The notes under the pieces were generated by a model. The model saw only the letters and a list, made by a program, of their open reading frames with translations. It was not told the origin of the DNA and ran no database searches. Positions 1 to 12,100 of a stretch of DNA of 64,000 bases are shown here, in pieces (position 1 is the first letter of the stretch; each line of letters opens with the position of its first letter). The DNA is taken from contig NC_134684.1 in assembly GCF_024713945.1 (NCBI RefSeq), positions 4,285,001-4,349,000 of the forward strand, written 5' to 3'. Made by a program: the position numbers and the translations under genes. The DNA is from Dermatophagoides farinae (Eukaryota; Arthropoda; Arachnida; Sarcoptiformes; Pyroglyphidae).

Positions 1-146
1 AAATGAATAGTATCGAATAAAATTTATTGAATTCGCCCATCGCCATTCAACATAAAAATCATAAGGTTGGATCATTCAATTCCAAGTTCAAATGTTTTGC
101 TTAATTGATTGATTCATTCGATTGTATTTTTTAGATATTTCTAGCA

Positions 147-1627
147 ATGTCAGATTATATTTCAAAAAACCAGAGCAGAACGAATCCTTACTTGTTTTCG
201 GATGAATCACAAGGATTCATACAATCAACTCAACAAGCGACGAATAATCCAAATCTTTCTGATTTCTTCCGGCCCAATGATGATGATAGATCTTATAATG
301 AACCACCATCACCAATCGCAACATTGGATGATCAATCAATCTATAAAGTTCATGATTTAGATTATCCAATAGGAAACAAACAGGTTGGTATCGTCAATCC
401 ATCGAGACCTACATCAGCATCGAAAGATGAAGCATTGATTGAAAATTCTCGCTCAAATATATTATCAATAATTTCTTTGTTGAACGAATATGTTATTAGT
501 CATCCATTTATGGTTGTTCGTAGACAAGCTCAGGTTCGGTATTTATTATTGATTTTATTTTTATGTAATCATCCTCGATTCATGTAAATAGGTAAACAAC
601 CGAAGTCAAGCCTACCATTTGACACCGTTCACTGTGATACCATTCATGTTGCGATTACAGAATAAACAAGGCATCTCTACATTTTTCAAAGGATTACCTA
701 CTATACTAATCAATCATGTTCTTCTTGTTGGATCCGAATCATTCATTTATAACCTGTTGCAATTTCCAATGTAAGACATTTTGTTTGTGGCTTGGTGTGT
801 TATTAATTTTTTTTCTGTTTTATTTCATCAATTTATTTATTAGTGAATTTGATTTTGGCTCGATGGCCAGCCTGTTATCGTTACGTTTTGTTAAACATCT
901 AGCATTGAAAAGTCTTGCCATACTGATTGTAACACCATTCTACTGTTCAAGTAGTATTGAAATGGTACAATCATGGATCGTTGGTGAATCGCCATATCCA
1001 TTGGAACACATCAAAGAAGGTTTATTACGGATCGTACATTTTCGTAAGGACAGAAAATTACCCATCTATCGATTGGTTGGCCCCAGCATTCTATACCATC
1101 TTTGTTACTATGTTCTACATTCATTAATCCGTCAGGCTATACTTCGATACTATTTTGATGGTGATGGTGATATCGATATTCAAAAGAAATTGAAATTGAA
1201 AACCGTTCCAAGCGAATATCAATTACAACAATCCCAAATATATGATGAATCATACCCAAGCCATTTGGTGATGACCGATACGATTCAATTGAAAAAAATA
1301 TCTGATAACACTTTAATGAATGAATTGAAAAGCTCATTCTATGCTCATATATTGACAGACATTATAATGTATCCATTTCAAAATATTCTCTACCGATTAT
1401 TTCTGCAAGGAACACGAACATTAATCGACAACGTGGATGGACGTACGGCAGTTATACCATTGATAACTAATTATGATTCAGCAACAGATTGTTATCAATC
1501 GATTATACAGCAAGAAGGAACTAGTGGCCTATTCAAAGGTTTTGGTGCTTTAATATTACAATATACCGTACAAGCATCAATCATTCATCTGACTACCTAT
1601 TGTATCGATATGATTTTGAACAATTAA
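147..1627 (+). CDS. SLC25A46: SLC25A46-like mitochondrial outer-membrane carrier-family protein
   Basis: Three coding exons, 147-533, 592-770 and 844-1627, join in frame to 449 aa. The introns are 58 and 73 nt with GT-AG ends. SLC25A46 is a degenerate SLC25 (Ugo1-like) protein of the mitochondrial outer membrane that acts in mitochondrial fission/fusion and lipid transfer, not as a classical carrier. The first ~100 residues are hydrophilic, as in the family. The carrier part then shows the family signatures: RRQAQVN across the first splice, YHLTPFTVIPFM, PFYCSSSIEMVQS, GTRTLIDN near residue 380, and GLFKGFGALILQYT near the C-terminus. Length is close to the human protein (418 aa). The ATG at 147 opens the frame. 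It ends 77 bp from the stop of the convergent SRFBP1 gene. High confidence in family; exact splice sites are inferred from frame and homology. Confidence 0.92.
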
Positions 1628-1665
1628 TTAGTTACATTATCGGGAAAACGAAAAGAAACATGTTA

Positions 1666-1693
1666 TTTATTGTCAGTGATAGTCGATAATAAA
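1666..1693. terminator. Overlapping convergent poly(A) signals
   Basis: AATAAA on the + strand at 1688-1693 lies 61 nt after the SLC25A46 stop. Its mirror TTTATT at 1666-1671 gives AATAAA on the - strand 34 nt after the SRFBP1 stop. The two 3' ends must therefore overlap if both signals are used. The motif is common in AT-rich DNA, so use is inferred from position. Confidence 0.55.
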
Positions 1694-1704
1694 TGAGGAA
1701 AAAT

Positions 1705-3179
1705 TCATGAAAATTTGGTATGTTTATTCAGTTTTTTCGTTGAAGAATTGATTAAATTTTTTTGCCTTTCTTTCGATTGCATTTTTGCCTGCCATGAGGG
1801 ATGAATTTTTCGATTCGATTCAATCCGTTCAGATTTCGAACGATCATCAACATCAAAATATCGACGTTTAACATTTGGTGTGAATGATTTATTTTGTTTT
1901 GAGGAATCGAATTTTTTACCATTAAATGATTTATGAAATTTCTTTTTATAGTCATTAGATGTCTTATTCTTATTATTATGATTATTCGGTTTTGCATTTA
2001 AATATTGATCATCATCGGATGCATAATGCATTTGGATGAAATCTTCTTCGATATTTGTAATCGGATCTTTGTCGTTATCGTTTTGTTTACCAAGAAAAAA
2101 TCCATCTTTCACGGGCATTTTCTTCGGTGAACTTTCAACTTTTACCAGATTATTCGTATCACTTTCATCATCATCCAGTATTTTATCTGACATTGAATTC
2201 AAATTGATTCGTTTGATCACGGCTGATTTTGTTTTTACGGCATCAATCTGAATATCATTATTGGAAGAATTTTCATTCAATTGTGTAACCTGAAATGTCG
2301 ATGCAAAAGATTTGCGTTTTTTCGACAAAGACAGCCTCGGATTTGATGGTGATTTCTTTATTGCTAATTTAGGCAAAGAATGGCGTATTTTTTCGGTTGG
2401 AAATGATTCTTGTTTTTGTTTCTTTTCTTTTTGATCATTCATAGCTACTGAAGCTTTTTTGGGCTGGGAATTTTTCTCTTTTTGGATATCGTTATTTTGT
2501 CGATGTACAGCACCAGTTTTATCCACATTTTTCAATTTGTCTTTTTGAATTTTACGTTTTTCGTACCAAAGTTCAATTTGAACTGGTAACCATTGTTCAT
2601 ATCCAGGATTTTCGAGACGAAATTTTTTAACACAAGATTGAATTTGTGGATTTTGACATACACGTGCAATTAATCGTTCCGTAACTGGAGTGTTGGCCTT
2701 GAATACAAAAAATGTTTTTCGTTTGAAAAAATATTATCTTTTTTTTCATCACATTCATCTACCTTTTTCAACAATGAATCAAGAAAATTATCATCATGGA
2801 CTAGAGCCTTCTTTGAAATAGTATCAGGTGTGATGGATTTCAATTCTTTTGCATCAATTTGTCGTGATTGTAATTTTTGATTCAATTCGCATAAATGTCT
2901 AATTAAATATTTATTGTTATTTTATACCAATTCAAAATCGTAGATCTCACTTACTTTTGTTTGGTATCATTATCAACATTTTCGATATTTTCCCATTTAA
3001 CAATTTTCTGTTTTATCTGATTGATTGACCGATAAATCTTTTGGGAAATTCGATTTCTAGCAATTTTGACATGCTTTCTCATAGTAACAATCTAAGAAAT
3101 TTTATTAAATTAACTGAGAATTTTTCAAAAAAATTTCCGAATTAAAATTTACCTGATTATTTACCAATTTTTTATCCAT
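1705..3179 (-). CDS. SRFBP1: SRFBP1/BUD22 homologue, ribosome-biogenesis-type nuclear protein
   Basis: Four exons on the minus strand (3179-3153, 3091-2955, 2898-2763, 2697-1705) join to 430 aa. The family includes yeast Bud22 (18S rRNA maturation) and vertebrate SRFBP1/p49-STRAP. The N-terminal block reads MRKHVKIARNRISQKIYRSI, then KELKSITPDTISKKAL, then LLKK joined to ANTPVTERLIARV. This matches the SRFBP1 order closely. The middle is long, Lys/Ser/Asp-rich and low in complexity. The C-terminus carries the conserved IHPSWQAK motif followed by a basic tail, as in BUD22 proteins. The third intron (2698-2762) is only 65 nt and can be read through in frame for a stretch. Retaining it would truncate the protein. 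It lies 174 bp downstream of the carboxylesterase stop on the same strand. Family call strong; the 27-nt first exon is inferred. Confidence 0.85.
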
Positions 3180-3353
3180 TTTGATTGATTTTGATTGATG
3201 ATTATATTATATGATGATGATGATTATTGCAAGCAAAAACAAATTCACATTCGAAGAGAGCACGTTTTTGATTATTTGTCATCATAGCTATTGCCATCTA
3301 GCGATATAATTTTATTTTTATTTAAAAAAAGTATCGAACTATCCTAATCATAA

Positions 3354-5205
3354 TCACAATTCATCTTTTATGGAAGATTTTTTCGCAAACCAATCCACAT
3401 ATTGTTTGCGCCATAAATGTTCACATGAATTCTCATAAATATCAATAACTGTTCGATATCCAACATCTAACAACATCCATTGTATTGATGAATTATTATT
3501 ACTGTCAAATGCTTTTGGCCACTCAAACGGACCAATCGGTCCTGGTTGTCCGGTACGGGCAAATTTTGTCCATGATTTTATCATATCGTGACTTAAACGA
3601 GCATCCGGTGGATAATAATTCATGAATGGATGACTGAATGTATACAATATATCGCTACCATGACATACACCCATCCAATCGTAGCAATGCATTTTATCCG
3701 AAACAATTGATAGTCGATCAAAACGATATGCATAAAAACGATTTTCAGGATTTACTTTTGCAATTTCCTTTGCAAACAACACGACTGGACAATTGAATCG
3801 AAGATCAGCGAAAAAATCGGCAAACATTTTTCTGTTAAGTACAAATTTAAAATACAGAAGATACAGATTTAATGTTATGTTACAATAGATTCTTACCGGA
3901 CTTGATAGAAATTTGCTGGATCAATTCTTTGTGCATAAAAATCAATTATTTTATCCACATTATTCACATTGAATTCGGATAAAACTTTTCGGAAATTTTG
4001 CTTTATTTTTTCCATTGTCATCTGAGTACGATAATCCATTAATTCGGGTAAATAATGTGGAATGAACATGCTGCCTTCGTCGCTTACTAATCCAAACAAT
4101 ATGTCAACCTTGTTATTGAAGAATCCATGTTCAAATTTGACCGAATCTTCAGGTAGAATTTCATCATCAAATATTGGTCCAAATAATTTATTGGAAATCA
4201 AATCTTTCACTGTGCCATTGTCGTATACGTTTTTAATTTCTTCGATGGTTTTACCCAATAAACAATCAATTATTTGAGTCATGTCATTGTCGGTACAGTC
4301 AAGTTCTCTGGACAATTTTATTGTTTTGGCTAAGGCTTCCTCTTTGTTCATATATTTAACAGCCGTTGGAACTATTACTCCAGATTGCATTATGGCTCGT
4401 TGGAATAAACCTTTAGCCACCGGTGAAAGTATTAAAGCCGAAACCGAAGTAGATCCTGCTGATTGTCCAAATATAGTCACTTGGTTTGGATTACCACCGA
4501 AACTATTAATATTATCACGAATCCATTCTAGACTTGTGATCTGATCATATAATCCTTGATTACCGGATGCATTATCCGTTCCAGCATAAAGAAAACCCAA
4601 AGGACCAAGTCGGTAATTTACAGTGACAACAATGACCTTGCCTAAATCAGCCAGAAAAGTTGCATCATAAACTGGATCAAATATTGTGCCAGATTGAAAT
4701 CCACTACCATAGTAAAATACCATGATTGGCAGTGCTTTATTGTCATCGATTTCATTTGATTTCACAATCGGTTTGAACACATTTAGATACAGACAATCCT
4801 CAACATTGTTTGTCTGATTTTTCCTCATTATGATGCTAGAGGTTAGAAATTGTACACATGAATCACGATCATGTGTAGCATCATAAATTTCTTCTTCAAA
4901 ATGTTCAATACGGACAGGTCGTCCAAATCTTTCTGCTTTAGCTGTGAATGTAAGTTGGGAAAAATTTTAAAATCAATTTCTACATTAATTAACCAAACTA
5001 TTAATGCTCATAGCAAACCATAACGAATTCCTTTGTAAAGATGCACTTGATTCCATTGGCCAACATGATGTACATGGCCACGAATACGGCCATGTTTCGT
5101 GTTTACAATCGGAGCATGTTGATCCTCTTCGTTATGTAGTGCTGATGATACAGAAAAGAATATGCCAACAAAAAGTAAGTGGAATTTTAAAATTTTTAAA
5201 AACAT
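3354..5205 (-). CDS. Secreted type-B carboxylesterase, copy 1 (GQSAG nucleophile)
   Basis: Three exons (5205-5019, 4941-3897, 3831-3354) give 569 aa. It is an alpha/beta-hydrolase of the carboxylesterase/cholinesterase family, expected to hydrolyse carboxyl esters outside the cell or in the secretory pathway. The N-terminal ~22 residues form a signal peptide (hydrophobic LLFVGIFFSVSSA). The catalytic triad is visible: Ser223 in FGQSAG, Glu351 in SDEGSMF and His468 in GVCHGSD. The family's usual elbow is GESAG; here Gln replaces Glu beside the serine. The oxyanion region reads YYGSGF instead of HGGGF. EDCLYLNV, the second family signature, is intact. It is a tandem duplicate of the next gene upstream, with the same intron positions and phases. 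No C-terminal membrane anchor is seen. The substrate cannot be told from sequence. Confidence 0.93.
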
Positions 5206-5446
5206 TTTTTAATTCAATTTCAAACACAAAAACAAACACAGCAAATGTCGACAACGTGGAATTTAAATTCATTTATTTATTATTTATTATTATTTGCATA
5301 GACATTTTTATCTATTCGATAGCTGTCTGCTATTGATAATGATTATGATTTTTTTTTTGCTGAATTTGTATTTTTTTTTTGTTTAATTTCTATTCTAACG
5401 GTCGATCATCCTGTGCGAAAAGCATGAACTTACATAAAGCATATAT

Positions 5447-7253
5447 TTACAATTCCTCTTTTTGACTACTGAAATTTCTTTCAAACCAATCATCATATTG
5501 TTTGGTCCAAATTGTTTCGCAAACATCTTTGTAGATATCATTTTCAATTTTATAATCAATGTCAATAATCATCCAACGCATTGATGATTGTAATTCATTA
5601 TCATCGAAAGCTTCAGGCCATTCCATCGAGCCGATTGGACTTGGATCACCAGTGTTAGCAAATCTTGTCCATGAATTCATAACATCAATACTTAATTGTG
5701 AATCACGTGGATATATTGTCATCATTGAATGGCTGAATACATAGAGAAGATCACTGGCATGACAAACACCCATCCATTCATCACAATGCATTCGATCTGC
5801 CAATATTGTCCGGCGATCAAAACGATATGCATAAAAACGATTCTTTGGATTTGCACGGGCCATTTGTTTACCGTATAACATTACTGGACAGTTGAATCGT
5901 AAATCACCGAATAAGTCGGAAAACATTTTCCTGAATCCAATAATTAATAACAAAATCATCATGGAAAGGTAACTATTTTCTCACCTGACTTGATTATAAT
6001 CGGTCGTGTCGATTCGTTTGATATAGTAATTTTCGATTTCTTCATGATCTTGAATATGATAAAATGATAAAATTTTTCGGATATTTTCTCGAATTTTGTC
6101 CTCGCTCATCTGGATGTTGTTATCTTTTAGTTCAGGAAGGAAATGTACAACAAAAAAACTGCCTTCATCACGTGTCACACCAAACAATATGTCCACCGGT
6201 CCATTTGATCCATGCTGAAATCTAGATACGTCTTTTGGTAAAACGGCATCACCAATAATTGGTCCAATCATTTGATTGGAGATCATTTTCTCAATACTAT
6301 CGGTTGCTACATTTTTAATTTCTTCCATAGATTTACTTCGAAGACATTTGATAATCTTGGACATTTCTTGTTGCTCACAATTTAAATCCTTAGCCAATTT
6401 CAATGTTTTGTCTATTGCACCCTGTTTGTTGGAAAATCGAATCGTTGGAACCATTGAACCAGATTGCATTATGGCTCGTCTGAATAAACCTTTGGCCAAT
6501 GGTGATATCACTAACGTCGATACCGAAAATGATCCGGCTGATTCACCAAAAATGGTCACCTGATCAGGATCACCACCGAAACTTTTGATATTATCACGAA
6601 CCCATTCAAGTCCCATAATTTGATCATAAAAAGCTTGATTACCGGGTACATCTTCAGTACCGGCATAAAGAAAACCAAATGGACCGACGCGATAATTAAT
6701 GGAAACAACAATTACATTACCATAATTGGCTAGATATGTTCCATCATAAAGTGGAAAAAATATTGTGCCGCATTGAAAACCGCCACCATAAAACCATACC
6801 ATTACGGGTAATAATTTGGCATCATCATCTTCGATATTTGGTATCGGTTTGAATATATTCAAAAAAAGGCAATCTTCACTTTTATTCGTCATATGATGAA
6901 CATCCGTATTTCCAAGTCCATTCAGAAATTGTGGGCATGAATTTCTTTCTTTTGTTGCATCATAGATTTCCTCATCGAATGATTCGACGCGTACGGGTTT
7001 TGAAAATCTTTCAGCCGTTGCTACAATACAAGAAAAATTTAAAATAATTTATTATTATTTGCAAATCTAAATCAAGTTCAATCCAACCATAACGAATTCC
7101 TTGGTAGAAATATGATTTAGTCCAAAGACCGACTGTATTGATTAGGCCACGAATTTGACCATGTTTAGTATTGACAATTGGAGCATATTCTAGAGCCGTA
7201 GACGCTGAAAATACGGTGAGAATGGTGTAAAGTACAAAAAAGTTTAAATTCAT
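5447..7253 (-). CDS. Secreted type-B carboxylesterase, copy 2 (GESAG nucleophile)
   Basis: Three exons (7253-7088, 7020-5985, 5930-5447) give 561 aa. Same family and architecture as the neighbouring copy 241 bp downstream. Signal peptide of about 20 residues ends near SASTALEYAP. The triad is complete: Ser216 in the canonical FGESAG, Glu341 in RDEGSFF and His458 in GVCHASD. The oxyanion loop reads FYGGGF. EDCLFLNIF is the second family signature. Both copies share both intron positions and phases, so they arose by tandem duplication. A TTTATT-rich stretch at about 5269-5295 could supply poly(A) signals. Expansion of such esterases is common in arthropods in detoxification and hormone or pheromone turnover; which role applies here is not shown by the sequence. 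Confidence 0.94.
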
Positions 7254-7531
7254 TTTTTCAGGTCGTCAATCAATTTGCCATTACGCTGTGCACAAAAACA
7301 ACTACTGTTATTAATTGAATGATTCTTCTTCTTTTTTTGTTTTGTTTGAGGTACTCGCGTTAGCAACAGATAACAATTAATTTTTTATCAATTTGGTGAT
7401 AACGATCGAGATATAAGATTATCAATAAATGTTTGTTTGTAAAATGTTTGTTCATAATTTTATTACAATGGTTTTTTCGGGAATAAATTCATTCAATCAA
7501 TATCTAATCAATATATTTTATGGATTATGGA

Positions 7532-9109
7532 TCATAAATCAAGATCAACTGTGAATCTTTTAACACTTAATGCGGGTGAATCCAAATTTTTTGAATTATG
7601 AATATTAATGATGCTTGTATGAGTGTTATTCATGATGATAGGCATGTTATTATTGTTGTTGATGTTATCGTTAATGTCTGGTTTTGTTAACAATCGAGTA
7701 CACAAGAAATCCATAAAAATTGCACCCAATGGTGCTGTGATCAGAATTGACAATGCAGCTGCAGTCAATATGATTTTACCATTAATTTTATCTTCTTCTG
7801 TTACAGCGATTGCCAATGCTGCGGGACCAATTGCAGCCTGAACAGTGGCTTTTGGTACCCAAGAAAATGCGACAAATAATCGTTCCTTATGATTGAGCCC
7901 AATGTTATATGTAACCAGATACGAAACAATAACCTTCAGTACAATACCAATCATAAGACATGCGACAGCTTTACCAACAACATCAGCATCAAGTACGTTA
8001 AATTTCAATTCACAGCCAATCAAGCAGAATAGAAATCGTTTCAATATAAGCCATATGACTTTCAAACTATGTTCATTATCTTCTTCCCAGCAATTTTGGC
8101 TCCATTTTATTGTAGCCATGAATGCCATGACCAGAACCGCTAATGGTCCGGCAGCTTCCATCTCTACATAGTTACTACCAAATAATGCAAACATGCCAGC
8201 CATAAGAAGTAATAAAAATCGAGGAACATGATGCTTTTTACTATCATCATCGCAGTTATCATAATGTTCGGGTATATACCAAAGTATGAAACCCATGATT
8301 AGTCCAAATGCAATGCCCAGAATTATTTGTAATGGTCCTTGTAATAACTTCATAGTGGTGGACATTTCTGAATGTTCACCAGTATCAATGGCAAAACCCA
8401 AAAATATATTGAAACCAGTCACCGATAATACATCATCAATACTGGCGGCAGCAATATTCAATGTAGGTATTCCTTTTCCTTCACTCAAACCTGATTGTTG
8501 TATACGAATCATACATGGAACAACAACGGCTGGTGATACAGCAGCTAAAACAAAACCAATTAATAATGACCACATGAAATTAAATTTAAAAAACACGATG
8601 GAACCAGCGCCAACGGTTAATGTTTCGACAAAAAACGGTATACCGATCACTCTAATAGAAGAAAATGATAGATATCGTAAATATTCTGGCACCAAATGTA
8701 GACCAGCACGTAACAGGATGATTAACAATGCCAATGATCGGATGGTAGAAACAAGCTTTTTGTCAAGCTCAAATTCTACAAGATTTCCATAAATTATTCC
8801 TTTCGAATATATTCAATTAGTTTGTGAAAAAATTCATGTTATTTAAAACAATTTCGAAATCTTACCAGCAGCCAACATTCCAAGCAATGTTGGCAGATTG
8901 ACGATATGTGCAATTCGGCCAAAAATATGCGCCAATATAAATAGAGAAAACATGTGGAATAAATGTCCATCAGGTGGTAATGCTTGTTCATTGAAGAATG
9001 CAACCAATGTTAAATATACGAATGTCAAAATCAAAATAAGCCACAGAATATGACGCAAATAAGCCATGGTCAATATTTCTTCCTTTGTTTCTTTTAATTT
9101 TCTCAACAT
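7532..9109 (-). CDS. NHA-type sodium/proton antiporter (SLC9B family)
   Basis: Two exons (9109-8866, 8799-7532) with a 66-nt intron give 503 aa. The protein is almost all membrane segments, as expected for a CPA2 antiporter of the SLC9B/NHA group that exchanges Na+ or Li+ for H+ across the plasma or organelle membrane. The diagnostic tandem aspartates are present at residues 203-204 in AASIDDVLSVTGF, the ion-binding site of electrogenic members. AAVSPAVVVP, another family signature, precedes them. Near the end WVPKATVQAAIGPAAL matches the conserved NHA helix. The C-terminal tail is short and Asn-rich. I chose the ATG at 9109 (MLRKLKETKE). The frame is open further upstream, but I saw no earlier in-frame ATG. 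A TTTATT at 7459-7464 could serve as poly(A) signal. About 4.7 kb of non-coding sequence lies upstream. Confidence 0.9.
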
Positions 9110-12100
9110 TGTTGATGGGGCGTCAGTGATAATGATGATGATCAATAACGGAAAATCGGAATCGAAAAAACAAGTAAACAAATCTCAATGCTATGTTAAT
9201 TCGAAATGGGTGGAGAATTTTTTTTTAAAACTTAAAGTTGAAGAAAATCTCAACAAAGTTGAATGATAACAACGGAACCCAACGAACATGGACAGCGAAG
9301 AAATTAATGAAATTTTTTATTCTAGAAATTCCAAAATATCAAACAATGAGAATTTGCAGCAGAAGCAAGCAGTAACAGAAACAGCACACACACACAGGTA
9401 GGTATGATTGATGGATGCTATGAAAATATGCAAACATTAATATTTTGTGAACGTGATCAAGTCCGAAAAACAAAATTATTTCATTTTATTTTTCCGTAGA
9501 TGCACATCATAGTAATGCAGTGGATAAACATAAAATGATCAACTGGATTGAAATTTAACCTTAAAAACCTGGATTCGATGATGATGATGAAAATCATGTC
9601 ATACAAGATGGTTGCTATAAAAAAGGTGAGGTAATAATAATCCATCATCAATAAAACGATTATTAATTGCGACCAACTAGAATATATTAATGATAATTGT
9701 AAAACATTGATGACGGCAGCGGTCACCGGGAAAGGTAATAAAAAAAAAATCCGATAATTATTCCAAGTTTTTTTGTTTTTTTGTTTTTGTCATGACAATG
9801 TAACCGTAATATAATCATCATCATCATTGTTTTTTACACAAATGACTTGGGCAATGATTTTCTTTCTATTCATTCATTCAAAAAAGAAAAAGAATTTATT
9901 ACCCAGTGACAATGATAATGACAGTGAAAAATAAATGAATCATTTATCGTAAATCGTAAAACAAACCGGAGGTCATAATCAGTATCATGTTGTTTATCTC
10001 AAATATCCTTGATTTAATAATCGTGCTTCATCATGATCATTTGGTTGTTATCGAAATTTATTTTCTTAGATTAATTATCATTTTTTTTTATCATTCTAGA
10101 TGTGTGCGATTCAATTTTATGAATTCAAAATGCTGTTATAATAATTTATTTGTCACATTGGAAATGTATTTGTGTATCACATGACCATTATTGACGATCG
10201 GTTAGTCGGTTTCGTTGTTGTGTACTATACTTTTATCTGGTCAACAAGAAAAACATCATATAATAATTAAGATGAGATAAGCATGATATCAATTTTTTTC
10301 GTTGCATCATCATCATTACTCGTGTATGATATATCTGTCATCTCCAACCGTTGGTACGTGAATCCAGGAGAATTTTTCCAATTAAATAAAAGAAATTTCT
10401 TTTCTTTATGTTTCGCATGTTACAGGTTAACATTTATATTTTTTCACGAATCTAAATTGCTTGTAAAGTGGTGTTTGAAAAAAGTCTGATATACCACTGT
10501 TATTTGCATTCGATGTTAGATGCCATTATGTTTGGTTTTGTCAAATTTCAACATCCGTTGGATGTTTTTATAATTATCAATTAATAACAACAATCGTCAA
10601 ATTGATAGATTGGCAACATTATCATACACTAGAAATTGATTAGAAATGGCATGAATAATCAGTCTATTCATAATAATTTTTACCATTTTAACATCATGAC
10701 CACTTAAAAATGCAAGTTTTTTAGCAAAAATCACAATTTTAAAGATTTGATTTGAAAATAAATTCGTTTCTCCTGATGTGACGATAATGGTAATGATAAT
10801 GATGTTGTTAGTGATAATCATTATCAATCAAATCACCGATTCGTGCCGTTGTTGTTGTTGATTTTCTATTCAATTTCATTTCATATCAACTCAGAAAAAC
10901 TTCTTTAATAATGATTCCAATTTCATGATAGTGATAGCATAGAAAATAGATAGAGATGATGCTATTCCTGATGATTTCCTGATTGATTTATTGATTTTTA
11001 AAAATTGAAAAATAACCTATGGCTGTCATATTTTTGGCACTCATATACTCATATATACTTACAGATACCATCGATAAAACTGGAAAAAACCTTACCTTAC
11101 ATCACCTGCGTAACTAACTTTTAATTTTTTTTTCAAAATTTTCATGTTTCTTTTTTTTCTCTTGGTTTGTGTATTGTATACCACCATCATCATCATAACC
11201 AAGCAAGTTTTATAATATTAATTTACGCCTGAATGGTATTGATATCATAAATATAAAATTTATTTATTCGTTTTCTTTTTCAAAATTGAAATCACGAGTA
11301 CCACGACGCATCATCATCACATGGCGATATTTAGAAATATTCAATTAATGATTGCCAAACATTTGACACACACACACACACACAACCATGCGAACATCAT
11401 CGATTGAAGATGTGTGTATGTTTGGTATAAAGTTAGAAACAAGGATGTAATAACAACAACAAAAACAACAAAATATCTGGATAGTGGTGGTTAGCACCGG
11501 CCATACGGCCTCTTATAATGTATATTCGTCGTTGTTGTTGTTGTGGTGGTGGTGGTGGTCGTAATCAATGTTTTAAGCTATATAATGAAAAGAAGAAATC
11601 ATGTTTTATTAATTCACTTATATAGCCAACGCTAAATAGAAGCAGCAGCAGCAGCAATAAATGAATTACCCGATAGTTGTATTTTTCTGAATGAAGAAGA
11701 ATAAACATGAAACTTTCTTAACCAACAACATAAACATAAACATAAACAACAACGGAATAATATCGAAATATATTTGTCAAACAATAATATAAATCACCAT
11801 CATCATCATGATGATGGAATTTAATTTTCAAATTCAAAATTGAAATTGTCAATATGTCAATATTTCTTGGTGTTTGTGTTGTTTGTGGTCCATAATTTGC
11901 TATAGTGACGACAACATTAAAAATTTCATTCATAGACTCCATGAATTTGATTTGCGTATTTAGCATCTAGTTATAAATTGACAAAAAACTGGAAAAATTG
12001 GCCAATTCAACCTTGGCCAATATTTATTCATCATCCATCCGTCAAACATCTCATTATCTGAACTGAAAATGTGAAAATTGAAGAAATATAACTTTGACAT

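Noticed and set aside
716-843. N-terminal part of an apparent 303-aa frame before the last SLC25A46 exon
   Set aside because: It reads through intron 2 (771-843); the real upstream exons are in other frames and match SLC25A46.
8286-8792. 168-codon + strand frame antisense to the NHA antiporter
   Set aside because: Antisense shadow of a well-supported membrane protein gene; no family resemblance.
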